A model generated the notes under the pieces. That model did not search any database. It saw nothing but the letters and a program-made list of their open reading frames with translations, and was not told the DNA's origin. A stretch of DNA of 64,000 nt, taken from positions 1 through 64,000 of the forward strand of contig JARLHV010000048.1 of assembly GCA_031292055.1 (NCBI GenBank), in the 5' to 3' direction. The position numbers and the translations under genes were made by a program. The DNA is from Desulfosporosinus sp. GTDB lineage: Bacteria; Bacillota; Desulfitobacteriia; Desulfitobacteriales; Desulfitobacteriaceae. Below are positions 32,410 through 41,443 of this stretch, in pieces; positions within the stretch are counted from its first letter, which is position 1, and every line of letters begins with the position of its first letter.

Positions 32410-33834
32410 GTGGGTGCTCTTGGAGAGGGATTGAGACGTTATCAAAAACAAGGATTTTGCTCTTTCCACACTCCTGGCCATAAAGGTCGACAGGAGTTTT
32501 TTAATGACTTAGATTTTCTGGGTTTTGACTTAACCGAGCTTCCGGGACTTGATATGTTTCATGCACCAAGTGGGATAATAGCGAAAGCACAAAAACGGGC
32601 AGCTGAGATTTTCGGTGCGGAAGAAACGTTTTTCTTAATTAACGGAGGAACGGTTGGAAATCAAGCGATGTTTCTCACTTTGGAAGATACAGCTTCGAAA
32701 CGTGTTATTGTAGAGAGAAGTTCTCATCGTTCCGTTATGGCGGCATTGGTCCTAAGCGGTTTGCGGCCAGAATACCTAAGGCCTACTATTCATCCTGATT
32801 TTAACCTAGCATTGGGGTTTGACGTGGAGAAGCAAGGGATTCCGTGGCAGGAGGTCGCTGCTTGCCATGTCACGTACCCAAGTTATTATGGGACAGCCTT
32901 TAATTTGAACCAGTTATTGGATGAAAGAATGCGTTGGGGGTTTAATACCCCGATTCTTGTTGATCAAGCACATGGGTCGCATTATCTTGGACCTCTATTT
33001 CCGCCAAGTGCTTTAAAGCTTGGTGCAGACTTAGTCTTACATAGTTCTCATAAAACATTAAGTTCCTTAACCCAATCGGCCATGCTGCATGTTCAGGGGT
33101 CTCGAGTCTCTCGCACCCGGTTAAGGCAAAGCCTGGAACTTCTGCAATCTTCAAGCCCGAGTTATTTACTTCTGGTCTCGTTAGAACGGGCCGGAGAATT
33201 TGCTTTGGATGGAGGACGTTGGGAGTGTCTTCAAGAAGAGGTCGAAAACCTACATCGTCAAGTGGAGAGTAGCTTCCGTATTCTCTCTGCAAAAGATGTC
33301 GGAACGTATGGTATCCATACAATTGATTGGTCGAAAATTCTAATCAATACTTTGTCGTTGGGTATTTCTGCTCCCCGTTGTGTGGAGTACCTTCGCAAAA
33401 ATTTTGGGATTGAACCGGAGTTATGGGATGAGGAGAATATCCTCTTTATGTTAGGAATTGGGAATACGCCGGGGGATATTCAAAGGCTTACCAAAAGTTT
33501 AGAAAGTTTAGCGAAGTTCGCTCATTCGGCTAGTCGGGTTGAATCAGAAAAGCGAGTAAAAAACAAGAGGTTTAGAATTCCTCCGCCGCCTCAGTTAGTA
33601 CTTTCCCCTCGGAATGCTTTTTTTGCCTCTAAACGCCAAATCCCTCTTAAGGAAAGTTTAGGGCAGATTGTCGGAGAAACGATCTCCCCTTATCCACCAG
33701 GAGTTCCAATCATTGTGATGGGCGAACAAATGACAGGCGAAGTTCTAGGTGCGCTACTTACTGCTGGAGAGGGGCGTTGGCAAGGGTGGGATGGTTTTAA
33801 AAGCCAAACAATTTGGATTGTCGAGGAGAGATAA
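32410..33834 (+). CDS. Orn/Lys/Arg decarboxylase family protein (YaaO-like)
   Basis: PLP-dependent enzyme of the group III basic amino acid decarboxylases, 474 aa from GTG 32410, which follows GGAGG by six bases. The frame is open from 32311, but that part has no family resemblance. Features: FHTPGHKGR near the N terminus, NGGTVGNQAMFL (phosphate region), DQAHGSHY, and the PLP lysine K215 in HSSHKTLSSLTQSAML. It is shorter than the large bacterial lysine decarboxylases, like B. subtilis YaaO. Substrate (arginine, lysine or ornithine) is not resolved. It lies between gin and darA, where B. subtilis also has tmk. Confidence 0.88.
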   Translation: MGALGEGLRRYQKQGFCSFHTPGHKGRQEFFNDLDFLGFDLTELPGLDMFHAPSGIIAKAQKRAAEIFGAEETFFLINGGTVGNQAMFLTLEDTASKRVIVERSSHRSVMAALVLSGLRPEYLRPTIHPDFNLALGFDVEKQGIPWQEVAACHVTYPSYYGTAFNLNQLLDERMRWGFNTPILVDQAHGSHYLGPLFPPSALKLGADLVLHSSHKTLSSLTQSAMLHVQGSRVSRTRLRQSLELLQSSSPSYLLLVSLERAGEFALDGGRWECLQEEVENLHRQVESSFRILSAKDVGTYGIHTIDWSKILINTLSLGISAPRCVEYLRKNFGIEPELWDEENILFMLGIGNTPGDIQRLTKSLESLAKFAHSASRVESEKRVKNKRFRIPPPPQLVLSPRNAFFASKRQIPLKESLGQIVGETISPYPPGVPIIVMGEQMTGEVLGALLTAGEGRWQGWDGFKSQTIWIVEER

Positions 33835-33837
33835 GGG

Positions 33838-34167
33838 ATGAAGATGGTGATCGCGATTGTTCAGGATAAAGATGTCAGTAAACTTCTGGAATGTGTGATT
33901 CAAGCAGGGTTGCGAGCCACGCGTTTGGCAAGTTCGGGGGGGTTTCTGCGTTCGGGAAATACGACGTTGCTCTTTGGGGTCGAAGAGCAACGTTTAGAAA
34001 GCCTCCTGGCGATGATCCGCGAGATATGTTATCAACGGGAAGAGATCTTGACACAGGCCCAGCCTGTTATGGGACCGATAGACACCTATATTCCTTTTCC
34101 GATCGAAGTTCCGGTCGGTGGAGCGACACTATTTGTTCTGGATGTTGAACAGTTTATTAGGGTGTGA
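33838..34167 (+). CDS. darA: Cyclic di-AMP receptor DarA (YaaQ/PstA)
   Basis: PII-like trimeric protein of 109 aa that binds cyclic di-AMP in Firmicutes. It matches the family along its length: KMVIAIVQDKDVSKLLE at the start, then GLRATRLASSGGFLRSGNTTLL, with the nucleotide-binding element quoted by its key part SSGGFLRSGNTT. A VEVGGATLFVL-like strand (VPVGGATLFVLDV) closes the protein. It begins 4 bases after the decarboxylase and ends 4 bases before holB. Confidence 0.93.
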   Translation: MKMVIAIVQDKDVSKLLECVIQAGLRATRLASSGGFLRSGNTTLLFGVEEQRLESLLAMIREICYQREEILTQAQPVMGPIDTYIPFPIEVPVGGATLFVLDVEQFIRV

Positions 34168-34171
34168 CGAT

Positions 34172-35050
34172 ATGAATCGACAGTTAGAACTTTTGGAGAA
34201 GGCGGCACGTGAAAATCGCTTGGCGCATCTCTTACTCTTTCATGGCGGAAGTGCCCTGCAACAGAGGGAGGTGGCTCTCCGCTTAGCACAGATTTTAAAC
34301 TGTAGCCAGCTTACGCCGCAGGGACCGTGCCAAACTTGTTTAGCTTGCCGTAAAATTATCAGCGGAAACCATCCAGATGTTTTATGGTTAAAACCGCTTA
34401 AAACGACCATCGGGATCGAGCAGGTCCTCGCTTGGCAACCAAAGGTATACCTTAAGCATTACGAGGGGAACTATAAAGTTTCGGTCATTGAGCAGGCCGA
34501 TGCGCTGACGTTACCGGCCGCCAATGCCCTGTTAAAGGTCATTGAAGAACCACCGGAGCGGACCCTGATTATTTTAAGTGCTGAAAATGCGGAAGGAATT
34601 TTACCTACGATCCAGAGTCGGGCTCAGCTTGTTTATTTCCCCAATCTTTCCGAGGCAACTTGGCTAACGGGATTGGGAGAGGTGGATCAGCAAGAAGCTG
34701 TGCGAGCTTTTCAGTTAAGTGGGAAAAACCAAAATTTAGCAACTGCTATTCTTGAACATGGTGTACAAATAGTGCAAGATTGGGTCGAAAAGTTTCGGAC
34801 TGCAGTTGATAAAAGAGATTTTCTTAAACTTTTTGCTCTTTTTCCGATCGACAAGAATCAAGCCGTTCTTTATTTGCAGGTCATAGCGGTACAGGCGCAA
34901 GCAGGGATTCAAAAAGGTATTATTCAGCCCTTTGAGCTTTTGGCAATCGGGAAAGCAATTGATGTACTACGACAACAAGTAAATCCGAGACTTGTGATTG
35001 AAGTGTTAGCTATAGAATTATTCCAACAAGGAGGGGCCCGCTGTGATTGA
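34172..35050 (+). CDS. holB: DNA polymerase III subunit delta prime
   Basis: Clamp-loader subunit of 292 aa. The AAA+ fold has a degenerate P-loop (FHGGSALQQREVAL), as expected for the non-hydrolysing delta prime. A zinc module CQTCLACRK, the KVSVIEQADALTLPAANALLK region and an intact EEPPERTLII/SRAQ element follow. The longer open frame from 34118 overlaps darA and is unlikely. ATG 34172 has an upstream AGGGTG. Its overlap with ricT is 8 bases. Confidence 0.93.
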   Translation: MNRQLELLEKAARENRLAHLLLFHGGSALQQREVALRLAQILNCSQLTPQGPCQTCLACRKIISGNHPDVLWLKPLKTTIGIEQVLAWQPKVYLKHYEGNYKVSVIEQADALTLPAANALLKVIEEPPERTLIILSAENAEGILPTIQSRAQLVYFPNLSEATWLTGLGEVDQQEAVRAFQLSGKNQNLATAILEHGVQIVQDWVEKFRTAVDKRDFLKLFALFPIDKNQAVLYLQVIAVQAQAGIQKGIIQPFELLAIGKAIDVLRQQVNPRLVIEVLAIELFQQGGARCD

Positions 35051-35855
35051 GGTTGTAGGCGTTCGCTTTAAACACGCTGGGAAAATATATTATTTCTCCC
35101 CGGGAGACCTTGAACTTGCTGCCTCTGATAAAGTGATTGTTGAAACAGCAAGGGGTATTGAATTTGGAGAATTGGTCATCTCCCCGCGTCAAGTTGCTGA
35201 CGAGGAAGTGGTTTTACCTTTGAAACAGGTCATTCGTAAGGCAACAACAGCGGATGAACAGTTCGTCGAACAGAATAGAATCAAAGAAAAAGAAGCCTTC
35301 CAAATCTGCTTGAAGAAAATTTCAGAACACCAGTTGCCGATGAAATTGGTTGATGTCGAATATACCTTCGATGGAAATAAGATTATCTTTTCCTTTACAG
35401 CAGAAGGACGAGTTGACTTCAGGGAATTGGTGAAGGACTTAGCAGCAATATTCCGGACGCGTATAGAGCTAAGGCAAATTGGGGTGCGCGACGAAGCAAA
35501 AATGCTTGGAGGAGTCGGTTCTTGTGGACGAATTCTCTGTTGTACGTCTTTCTTGGGAGATTTTGAGCCGGTTTCGATCCGAATGGCAAAAGATCAAAAA
35601 CTTTCGCTGAATCCAACCAAAATTTCCGGAATTTGTGGTCGCCTTATGTGTTGTCTGAAGTATGAAAATGGTTGTTACAAATCTGAAGATAAAGAGCATT
35701 GTGCACGTCATAAGGTTCAAAATGGAGAAATGATGCCAGAGGCTTCGGATGAACAGAACCTCCGTGCGGACAGCGCCTTCGCTGCTAAATCCGACGGGAG
35801 AGTGCAACGCAATAGGAAAGGGGAAAAGCCCAAAGGAAAGAGTGAGAGAGTATGA
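35043..35855 (+). CDS. ricT: PSP1-domain protein RicT (YaaT)
   Basis: Protein of 270 aa, GTG start after AAGGAGGGG. It has the PSP1 domain with cysteine motifs [12 protein letters not shown] and [17 protein letters not shown]. In B. subtilis RicT forms a complex with RicA and RicF, carries iron-sulfur clusters and assists RNase Y and sporulation. The C-terminal 50 residues are charged and variable. It overlaps both holB and yabA by a few bases, a tight operon. Confidence 0.93.
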   Translation: MIEVVGVRFKHAGKIYYFSPGDLELAASDKVIVETARGIEFGELVISPRQVADEEVVLPLKQVIRKATTADEQFVEQNRIKEKEAFQICLKKISEHQLPMKLVDVEYTFDGNKIIFSFTAEGRVDFRELVKDLAAIFRTRIELRQIGVRDEAKMLGGVGSCGRILCCTSFLGDFEPVSIRMAKDQKLSLNPTKISGICGRLMCCLKYENGCYKSEDKEHCARHKVQNGEMMPEASDEQNLRADSAFAAKSDGRVQRNRKGEKPKGKSERV

Positions 35856-36157
35856 GTCAGTTGACCCAAGCCCTTACGGAAGTGGAAGAAAAATTGCGTT
35901 CTCTTCTGGAGGAGGTTAACCGTTTAAAACCATATGTTCAAGCTTTGGAAGAAGAAAATATCAAGTTAAAACGGGAATGGACCCTTCCTGAAAAGGAAAC
36001 AGAACGCGTTATAGCCAATGCTGAACACATTCAAGGAGTCGCTCATGATAATCTTGTCCGCCTGTATCAAGAAGGTTTCCATGTCTGCCATCTGCATTTT
36101 GGGCAACCGTTAGAAGGAGATTGCCTGTTTTGTATGGGCTTTTTGAGGAAGGATTAA
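35852..36157 (+). CDS. yabA: Replication initiation control protein YabA
   Basis: Protein of 101 aa with an N-terminal coiled coil ([20 protein letters not shown]) and a C-terminal zinc-binding module [15 protein letters not shown]. It binds DnaA and the sliding clamp DnaN and restrains over-initiation. It overlaps ricT by 4 bases (ATGA). Confidence 0.92.
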   Translation: MSQLTQALTEVEEKLRSLLEEVNRLKPYVQALEEENIKLKREWTLPEKETERVIANAEHIQGVAHDNLVRLYQEGFHVCHLHFGQPLEGDCLFCMGFLRKD

Positions 36158-36182
36158 TCAGACCAGGCAAGGAGTCGAAGGT

Positions 36183-37037
36183 ATGTTGGCTAAAGGTACG
36201 TTGTATGTATGTGCGACGCCGATTGGAAATTTAGGAGATATCACAGTGCGAGTTTTGGATACGTTACGGGAAGTTGATTTGATTGCAGCTGAAGATACAC
36301 GGCATTCTCGCAAGCTTATGCAGCATTATCAGATTACGACCCACATGACCAGTTATCACGAGCATAATGAAAAGAAGAAATCCCTAGAATTGGTGGAGAA
36401 ACTTAAGTGCGGTCAAACGATTGCGCTCATTTCTGATGCCGGCTTGCCGGGGATTTCTGATCCGGGCTGTGAAGTAATACGTCTTTGTCAGACGGAGAAT
36501 ATTCCGGTCGATGTCTTGCCGGGTCCGAATGCGGCACTTACAGCTTTGGTGTTATCGGGAATGCCTACGGAGCATTTTGCTTTTCATGGGTTCCTGCCGG
36601 CTACGACAGGCGCAAGGAAAAAAACCCTTGAGCAATTAGTTATGCTCCCTCAAACACAGATCTTTTATGAGGCACCTCATCGCTTGGTTGCAACGTTACA
36701 AGGGATCTCAGAGTGCTTTGGAGAACGCGAGGTGGCAGTTGTGCGTGAGCTGACAAAATTGCATCAACAAGTGCACAAGGGGACCGTCTTAGAGTTAAAA
36801 GCAGCCTTTGAGGTGACAGCACCACGAGGAGAGTGTTGTGTCATTATCGCGCCCTACGTGCCTGTGAAACCAGTCGGAGGACCGCAAGAATGGTGCCTAG
36901 AGGTTAAAGCAGGAATAAGCCGAGGATTAAGTAAAAAGGATGCCATGAAAGAAGTAGCCAAGCGTTATGGGGTAAGAAAGCCAGACGTATACCAAGCACT
37001 TCTGGAGCTTGATCCACTCGATAGTTTCGAGGGATAA
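36183..37037 (+). CDS. rsmI: 16S rRNA (cytidine-2'-O)-methyltransferase RsmI
   Basis: Protein of 284 aa that methylates C1402 of 16S rRNA using S-adenosylmethionine. It has the tetrapyrrole-methylase fold, with LYVCATPIGNLGDITVRVLDTL at the start and LISDAGLPGISDPG in the middle; key binding elements are ATPIGNLGD, AEDTRHSRKL and SDAGLPGISDPG. A short C-terminal helical domain ends the protein. It is the last gene of the darA-rsmI run, and the next gene is on the opposite strand. Confidence 0.95.
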   Translation: MLAKGTLYVCATPIGNLGDITVRVLDTLREVDLIAAEDTRHSRKLMQHYQITTHMTSYHEHNEKKKSLELVEKLKCGQTIALISDAGLPGISDPGCEVIRLCQTENIPVDVLPGPNAALTALVLSGMPTEHFAFHGFLPATTGARKKTLEQLVMLPQTQIFYEAPHRLVATLQGISECFGEREVAVVRELTKLHQQVHKGTVLELKAAFEVTAPRGECCVIIAPYVPVKPVGGPQEWCLEVKAGISRGLSKKDAMKEVAKRYGVRKPDVYQALLELDPLDSFEG

Positions 37038-37064
37038 AGAAAAAAGAAGGCCTCAAAGGCCTTC
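37037..37064 (-). terminator. Terminator of abrB (minus strand)
   Basis: GAAGGCC, loop, GGCCTTC at 37046-37064; read on the minus strand it is followed by a run of T. It lies between the converging ends of rsmI and abrB. Confidence 0.8.
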
Positions 37065-37128
37065 CCAGTTAAATTAAGCGATGGATCTGTCCGTCCAAGG
37101 GCTTCTGTCTATGTAATTAGCTTGAGAA

Positions 37129-37404
37129 TTAAACGGCTTTTGATTCAACGTTTCCAGCCACAGTTTCTCCCATAGCAATTGCACATTCACGGCAGACGTT
37201 CTTGCCGTGAAAAAGTTGATTATCGCTTGCATTACCACAAAATACACAAGCAGGCTCATACTTTTTAAGAATGATTTTCTCTTGGTCCACATAAATTTCC
37301 AGAGCGTCTTTTTCGTCAATACCTAAAGTACGGCGAAGCTCAATCGGCAAAACAATACGACCGAGTTCATCTACTTTCCTCACGATTCCAGTTGATTTCA
37401 TCAT
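37129..37404 (-). CDS. abrB: AbrB-family transition-state regulator
   Basis: DNA-binding protein of 91 aa. The N-terminal swapped-hairpin domain is nearly canonical (KSTGIVRKVDELGRIVLPIE then LRRTLGI). The C-terminal part contains CVFCGNASDNQLFHGKNVC with two Cys pairs. In B. subtilis AbrB represses post-exponential genes until Spo0A reduces it. The location between rsmI and metG, on the opposite strand, is also as in B. subtilis. ATG 37404 or 37401 could be used. Confidence 0.93.
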   Translation of the reverse strand: MMKSTGIVRKVDELGRIVLPIELRRTLGIDEKDALEIYVDQEKIILKKYEPACVFCGNASDNQLFHGKNVCRECAIAMGETVAGNVESKAV

Positions 37405-37569
37405 TAGATTACCACTCTCCTTTACAACAACATTCGACAGGAAACTACAGACTTATGATACCAATCGTTCCATTTAAAGTCAACCAATTTTTTTAGTAGT
37501 TTTGTCTCTGGATACCTTATTTAAGAAATTATTGAGTTCTTACATACTGATTTTTAATTGTGGGTATAC

Positions 37570-37598
37570 TTGACAAATCTGAGTTTCCAGAGACAATC
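37570..37598 (+). promoter_or_regulatory. Promoter of metG-tatD
   Basis: TTGACA (37570-37575), 17 bases, ACAATC (37593-37598); no T-box or SAM riboswitch signature was found in 37405-37632. Confidence 0.5.
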
Positions 37599-37632
37599 AA
37601 GACCAACGATATTGAGATAGGAGACGTAAAAG

Positions 37633-39606
37633 GTGAAATATTATATAACTACTCCGATTTTCTATCCGAATTCAAGTCCGCATATTGGAACAGCTTATAC
37701 AACGGTTGCCGCAGATGCGCTTGCTCGTTATCATAGATTACTGGGGGATAACGTTTACTTCCTAACTGGTACGGATGAAAATGCCCAGAAAATTGTACGT
37801 ACCGCGGAAGCACATCATACTGCCCCTGAAATTTATGTTGATGGCGTGGTAGAACGCTTCAAAAAATTATGGCAAGCCCTGGATATTTCCAATGATGATT
37901 TCATTCGGACAACGGAAGAACGTCATCGCAAAGTGGTTCAACAAATCTTTACCAAACTGTATGAACAAGGAGATATCTATAAGTCAGAGTATTCAGGCTG
38001 GTATTGCACTCCTTGTGAAACGTTTTGGCTGGAAAATAAATTGCTTGAAGGTAAATGTCCCAATTCGGATTGTGGGCGAGATGTGGAACTGCTAAAGGAA
38101 GAAAGCTATTTCTTTCGTCTTTCGAGATATCAAGCTGCTTTGCTTAAACATATAGAAGAACATCCGGAATTTATCCAACCGATTTCCCGTCGCAATGAAA
38201 TGCTGCGCTTTATCGAAGGCGGCTTAGAGGATCTCTGTGTTTCGCGCACGACATTTCAGTGGGGGATTAAAGTGCCCTTTGACCCGAAACATGTTGTGTA
38301 TGTATGGTTGGATGCCCTGATTAATTATATTTCAGCGCTCGGTTATCCCGAGGAAGAAAATTATAAGCGGTATTGGCCAGCCGATGTGCATATAATGGGC
38401 AAGGACATTGTGCGTTTCCATGCTGTGATTTGGCCGATTATTCTTTTGGCTCTGGATATTCCGCTACCTAAAGTTATTTATGGGCATGGTTGGTATTTGA
38501 CTAAAGAAGGCGGCAAAATATCTAAATCCCGTGGAAACGTGCAGGATTCTTTCGAGTTGATTCAAAGATACGGCTCAGACGCCATCCGTTATTTCTTGTT
38601 GCACGAGATGCAAGTGGGATCCGATGGCACGTATTCTGAAGATAATGTGGTTGAACGCATAAATAGTGACTTAGCTAATGATTTGGGGAATTTTATTTCA
38701 CGGAGTTTGGCAATGGTTGTCAAGTACCGGAAGGGGATTGTTCCTCGTCCTGGTCAAGACGGTGTACTGGAGCAGGAATTGAAAGAATTGAGTCATGAAA
38801 TTAAAAATATTGTCGAGAAGAAGTTTGAAGCGTTCGATCTAGCCGGTGCGCTTGAAGAAATTTGGCGCTTTGTGGCACGTTGCAATAAATATGTCGATGA
38901 AACTGCTCCTTGGTCGCTTGCTAAACAAGAAGATCAGCATGAGCGCTTAGACACAGTTCTCTATACGTTTGTGGAATGTATACGAGTTATGGCAATTTTG
39001 ACAGCCCCTTTTATGCCAGGATTACCGCCTAGAATTTGTGCGTTGCTTGGCAAAGATGAGAGGTTAATTCGCTGGCAAGAAGCAGATCAATGGGGCATAT
39101 TAGAGCCTGGAACTCAAGTGCACAAAGGCGAACCGCTTTTTCCGAGAATTGATATTTCTCAATATGTGACAACAGAGGAGACGAAAATAGTGGATCAAGA
39201 TCAAACCCAAGATCAAACCCAAGCCCAAGCTCAAAACGAAACCAGTGAACCTGTTCCGGCGCTCGAGTTTGAGCCTATCAAAGAAGAAATCAGCATTGAT
39301 GAGTTTGCCAAACTGGATTTGCGGGTTGCGAAGATCCTAAGTGCTGAGAAAGTAGCAAAGACAGATAAACTTATGAAGTTAGAAGTCGAAGTGGCGGGCG
39401 CTGTGCGAACGGTTGTTTCAGGTATCGCCAAACACTATGCCCCAGAGGACCTTGTCAACCAATATGTTGTCCTGGTTGCCAATTTGAAACCCACCAAGCT
39501 GAGGGGAATTACGTCCCAAGGCATGATATTGGCGGCTTCGCAGGGGGACGTGTTGGAAGTCCTGATGGTCAACAAAGATCTTCCTGGGGGAGCGCGAGTC
39601 AAATGA
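37633..39606 (+). CDS. metG: Methionyl-tRNA synthetase
   Basis: Charges tRNA-Met with methionine; 657 aa. The class I signature is HIGT near residue 17, the zinc knuckles are CTPCETFW and CPNSDCGRD, and the KMSKS loop is KISKS. The anticodon-binding helical domain follows. A Gln/Asp-rich linker (about 518-540; repeated DQTQ units) joins a C-terminal tRNA-binding EMAPII-like domain of about 110 residues (DLRVAKILSAEKVAKTDKLM onwards), which dimerises the enzyme. The start is GTG after ATAGGAGA. It overlaps tatD by 4 bases. Confidence 0.96.
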   Translation: MKYYITTPIFYPNSSPHIGTAYTTVAADALARYHRLLGDNVYFLTGTDENAQKIVRTAEAHHTAPEIYVDGVVERFKKLWQALDISNDDFIRTTEERHRKVVQQIFTKLYEQGDIYKSEYSGWYCTPCETFWLENKLLEGKCPNSDCGRDVELLKEESYFFRLSRYQAALLKHIEEHPEFIQPISRRNEMLRFIEGGLEDLCVSRTTFQWGIKVPFDPKHVVYVWLDALINYISALGYPEEENYKRYWPADVHIMGKDIVRFHAVIWPIILLALDIPLPKVIYGHGWYLTKEGGKISKSRGNVQDSFELIQRYGSDAIRYFLLHEMQVGSDGTYSEDNVVERINSDLANDLGNFISRSLAMVVKYRKGIVPRPGQDGVLEQELKELSHEIKNIVEKKFEAFDLAGALEEIWRFVARCNKYVDETAPWSLAKQEDQHERLDTVLYTFVECIRVMAILTAPFMPGLPPRICALLGKDERLIRWQEADQWGILEPGTQVHKGEPLFPRIDISQYVTTEETKIVDQDQTQDQTQAQAQNETSEPVPALEFEPIKEEISIDEFAKLDLRVAKILSAEKVAKTDKLMKLEVEVAGAVRTVVSGIAKHYAPEDLVNQYVVLVANLKPTKLRGITSQGMILAASQGDVLEVLMVNKDLPGGARVK

Positions 39607-40370
39607 TTTGGGATACACATGCACACTTAGATGACCTTGTCTATACAGAAGACTTTCAAGAAGTCGTAGCACGGTTGCTATCGGCCGGGATTTCTCGGGT
39701 GACAAATGTAGGGTATGATCTCTCTTCTTCGGAACGATCTGTGAAGTTAGCTCAAGACTACGATTTTATCCATGCTGCAATTGGCATACACCCACACAAT
39801 GCCGAAGAGGCCACCGATGAAACTTGGGCTAAGCTCTTACTGTTGGCGAAACAACCAAAAGTGTTGGCTTGGGGCGAAATAGGGTTGGACTATTATCGCG
39901 ATCTGTCTCCGCGCTTAATTCAAAAAGAGGTCTTCGTGCAACAGATCAGCTTAGCGAATGAAGCTGGATTACCGATTGTTATCCATAATCGGGATGCTCA
40001 TCAGGATGTTCTGGAGATTATAAAGGCCCATCCTCCCAAGTACGGTGGTGTCTTCCATTGTTATTCTGGATCATGGGAAATGGCGAAGATTGTTTTGAAC
40101 CTGGGATTTTATCTTTCTTTTGCTGGGCCAGTGACCTATAAAAACGCTCGCCATACAGTTGAAGTGGCAGCCCAGGCCCCACTGGATCGTATTCTTGTGG
40201 AGACAGATTCTCCATATTTAACTCCGGAACCGCGTCGTGGCAAGCGGAATGAACCGCTGTATGTTCGAGAAGTTGTTAAAAAATTAGCTGAGATTAAAAA
40301 CTTGTCTTTTGAAGACATTGCTTCTCAAACCATGCGTAATGCAGAAATCATTTTTAGGCGCGCAGAATAG
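39603..40370 (+). CDS. tatD: TatD-family metal-dependent deoxyribonuclease
   Basis: Protein of 255 aa with an amidohydrolase-type barrel. Metal ligands are visible in DTHAHLDD, the Glu of GEIGLDYY, HNRDAH, FHCYSGS and ETDSPYL. Relatives act as 3'-5' exonucleases on DNA or RNA. In B. subtilis the equivalent yabD also follows metG. The stop codon forms the beginning of the terminator stem. Confidence 0.93.
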   Translation: MIWDTHAHLDDLVYTEDFQEVVARLLSAGISRVTNVGYDLSSSERSVKLAQDYDFIHAAIGIHPHNAEEATDETWAKLLLLAKQPKVLAWGEIGLDYYRDLSPRLIQKEVFVQQISLANEAGLPIVIHNRDAHQDVLEIIKAHPPKYGGVFHCYSGSWEMAKIVLNLGFYLSFAGPVTYKNARHTVEVAAQAPLDRILVETDSPYLTPEPRRGKRNEPLYVREVVKKLAEIKNLSFEDIASQTMRNAEIIFRRAE

Positions 40371-40397
40371 AACCTTTGCTAAAGGTTCTTTTTTTTA
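40369..40397 (+). terminator. Terminator of metG-tatD
   Basis: AGAACCTTT, loop GCT, AAAGGTTCT, then a run of T. Confidence 0.9.
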
Positions 40398-40432
40398 TTT
40401 TATTTCATAAGGTTTTGTTAAGGAGGGATAAA

Positions 40433-41365
40433 ATGTATTCGCTACCGATTACCACGTATTCCGATTATTGGCGTGCAACTAAAGTCTGGAGCTCGTACTT
40501 CGGCGGTTTGGCAATATTTGCTGCCAGTACGCAGTATTCAACGCTGAGCGCCCCAGATATAACGCAAACGTTGCAACTGCCAATTCAGCTGACTGCACAA
40601 TCCTCAACTGCTAAAGAATTAAGTTCTCAACTACTCTTGCTTGATTCTAGGCAGAGGGTATTTAGACAGAGTCCAGTTAGTCGAGGGGTATCCAGCCAAG
40701 GTACAGCTAGTCAAGGTATAATCAGTCAAGGTGAAGTGAGTCAAGAAGCAGTGAATCAAGCTGAAAACAATCAGGGTACAGCCAGTCAGGAAGTATCAAA
40801 CCCAGAGTTTGGCAATAGGATCACTAGTAGTACCCAAGTGGAAGAAAAAGAAATTCCGTTTGACACACAATATGTGGAGTCGGATCAACTTCTTCCAGGT
40901 ATGAGTAAAATACAGGAGGAAGGGGAAAAAGGTATATTACGTCAGGTGGTAAAGACGTTTGAGGTCGGTGGACAACCTAGTGATCAGCAAGTACAATCCT
41001 CCTTTGAGCTTAAACGTCCGAAGAAGAAAGTGGTTATTCAAAACTCCAAACCGGTTGTAGGGGAAGTTTTCGAATTAGCTAAAATGAAGATTAGTCAAAC
41101 ATTGAAGGTTGAGGCAACAGCTTATACGTATACAGGAAATAAAACAGCTACAGGCATCACCGCGCGGGAAGGATTGATTGCAGTTGATCCTAAGGTCATT
41201 GCCATGGGAAGCAAGGTTTATGTCGAAGGGTATGGATACGCCATAGCCGCAGATACGGGTGGAGATATTCGTGGAAATCGAATTGATGTGTTCTATTCAA
41301 CCCTCCGTAAGTGTCTTGATTGGGGACGAAGGCCTGTGCATATTTATGTATTGCAATCCAATTAA
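40433..41365 (+). CDS. 3D-domain protein with pentapeptide repeat linker
   Basis: Protein of 310 aa from ATG 40433, which follows AAGGAGGG; the open frame to 40376 crosses the terminator and is not used. It has a weakly hydrophobic N terminus, then a low-complexity linker at about residues 80-120. There the unit xx(S/N)Q(G/E/A) repeats about eight times (SSQG, ASQG, ISQG, VSQE and so on). A C-terminal 3D domain follows (VEATAYTYTG, GLIAVDPKVIAMGSKVYVEG, AADTGGDIRGNRIDVF) named for its three aspartates. 3D domains are cell-wall lytic transglycosylase-like folds. The second 3D gene follows directly, which suggests a duplicated yabE position. Confidence 0.8.
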   Translation: MYSLPITTYSDYWRATKVWSSYFGGLAIFAASTQYSTLSAPDITQTLQLPIQLTAQSSTAKELSSQLLLLDSRQRVFRQSPVSRGVSSQGTASQGIISQGEVSQEAVNQAENNQGTASQEVSNPEFGNRITSSTQVEEKEIPFDTQYVESDQLLPGMSKIQEEGEKGILRQVVKTFEVGGQPSDQQVQSSFELKRPKKKVVIQNSKPVVGEVFELAKMKISQTLKVEATAYTYTGNKTATGITAREGLIAVDPKVIAMGSKVYVEGYGYAIAADTGGDIRGNRIDVFYSTLRKCLDWGRRPVHIYVLQSN

Positions 41366-41443
41366 TGGAAAAAACTTTGACAACAAACTACTTATCCATT
41401 AAAATGAGGTTGCTAGGTCAGATTAGGTTTTTGGAGGGATTGA

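Noticed and set aside
37405..37632. T-box or SAM riboswitch before metG
   Set aside because: No AGGGTGG-type T-box or SAM-I core was found; a simple promoter accounts for the region.
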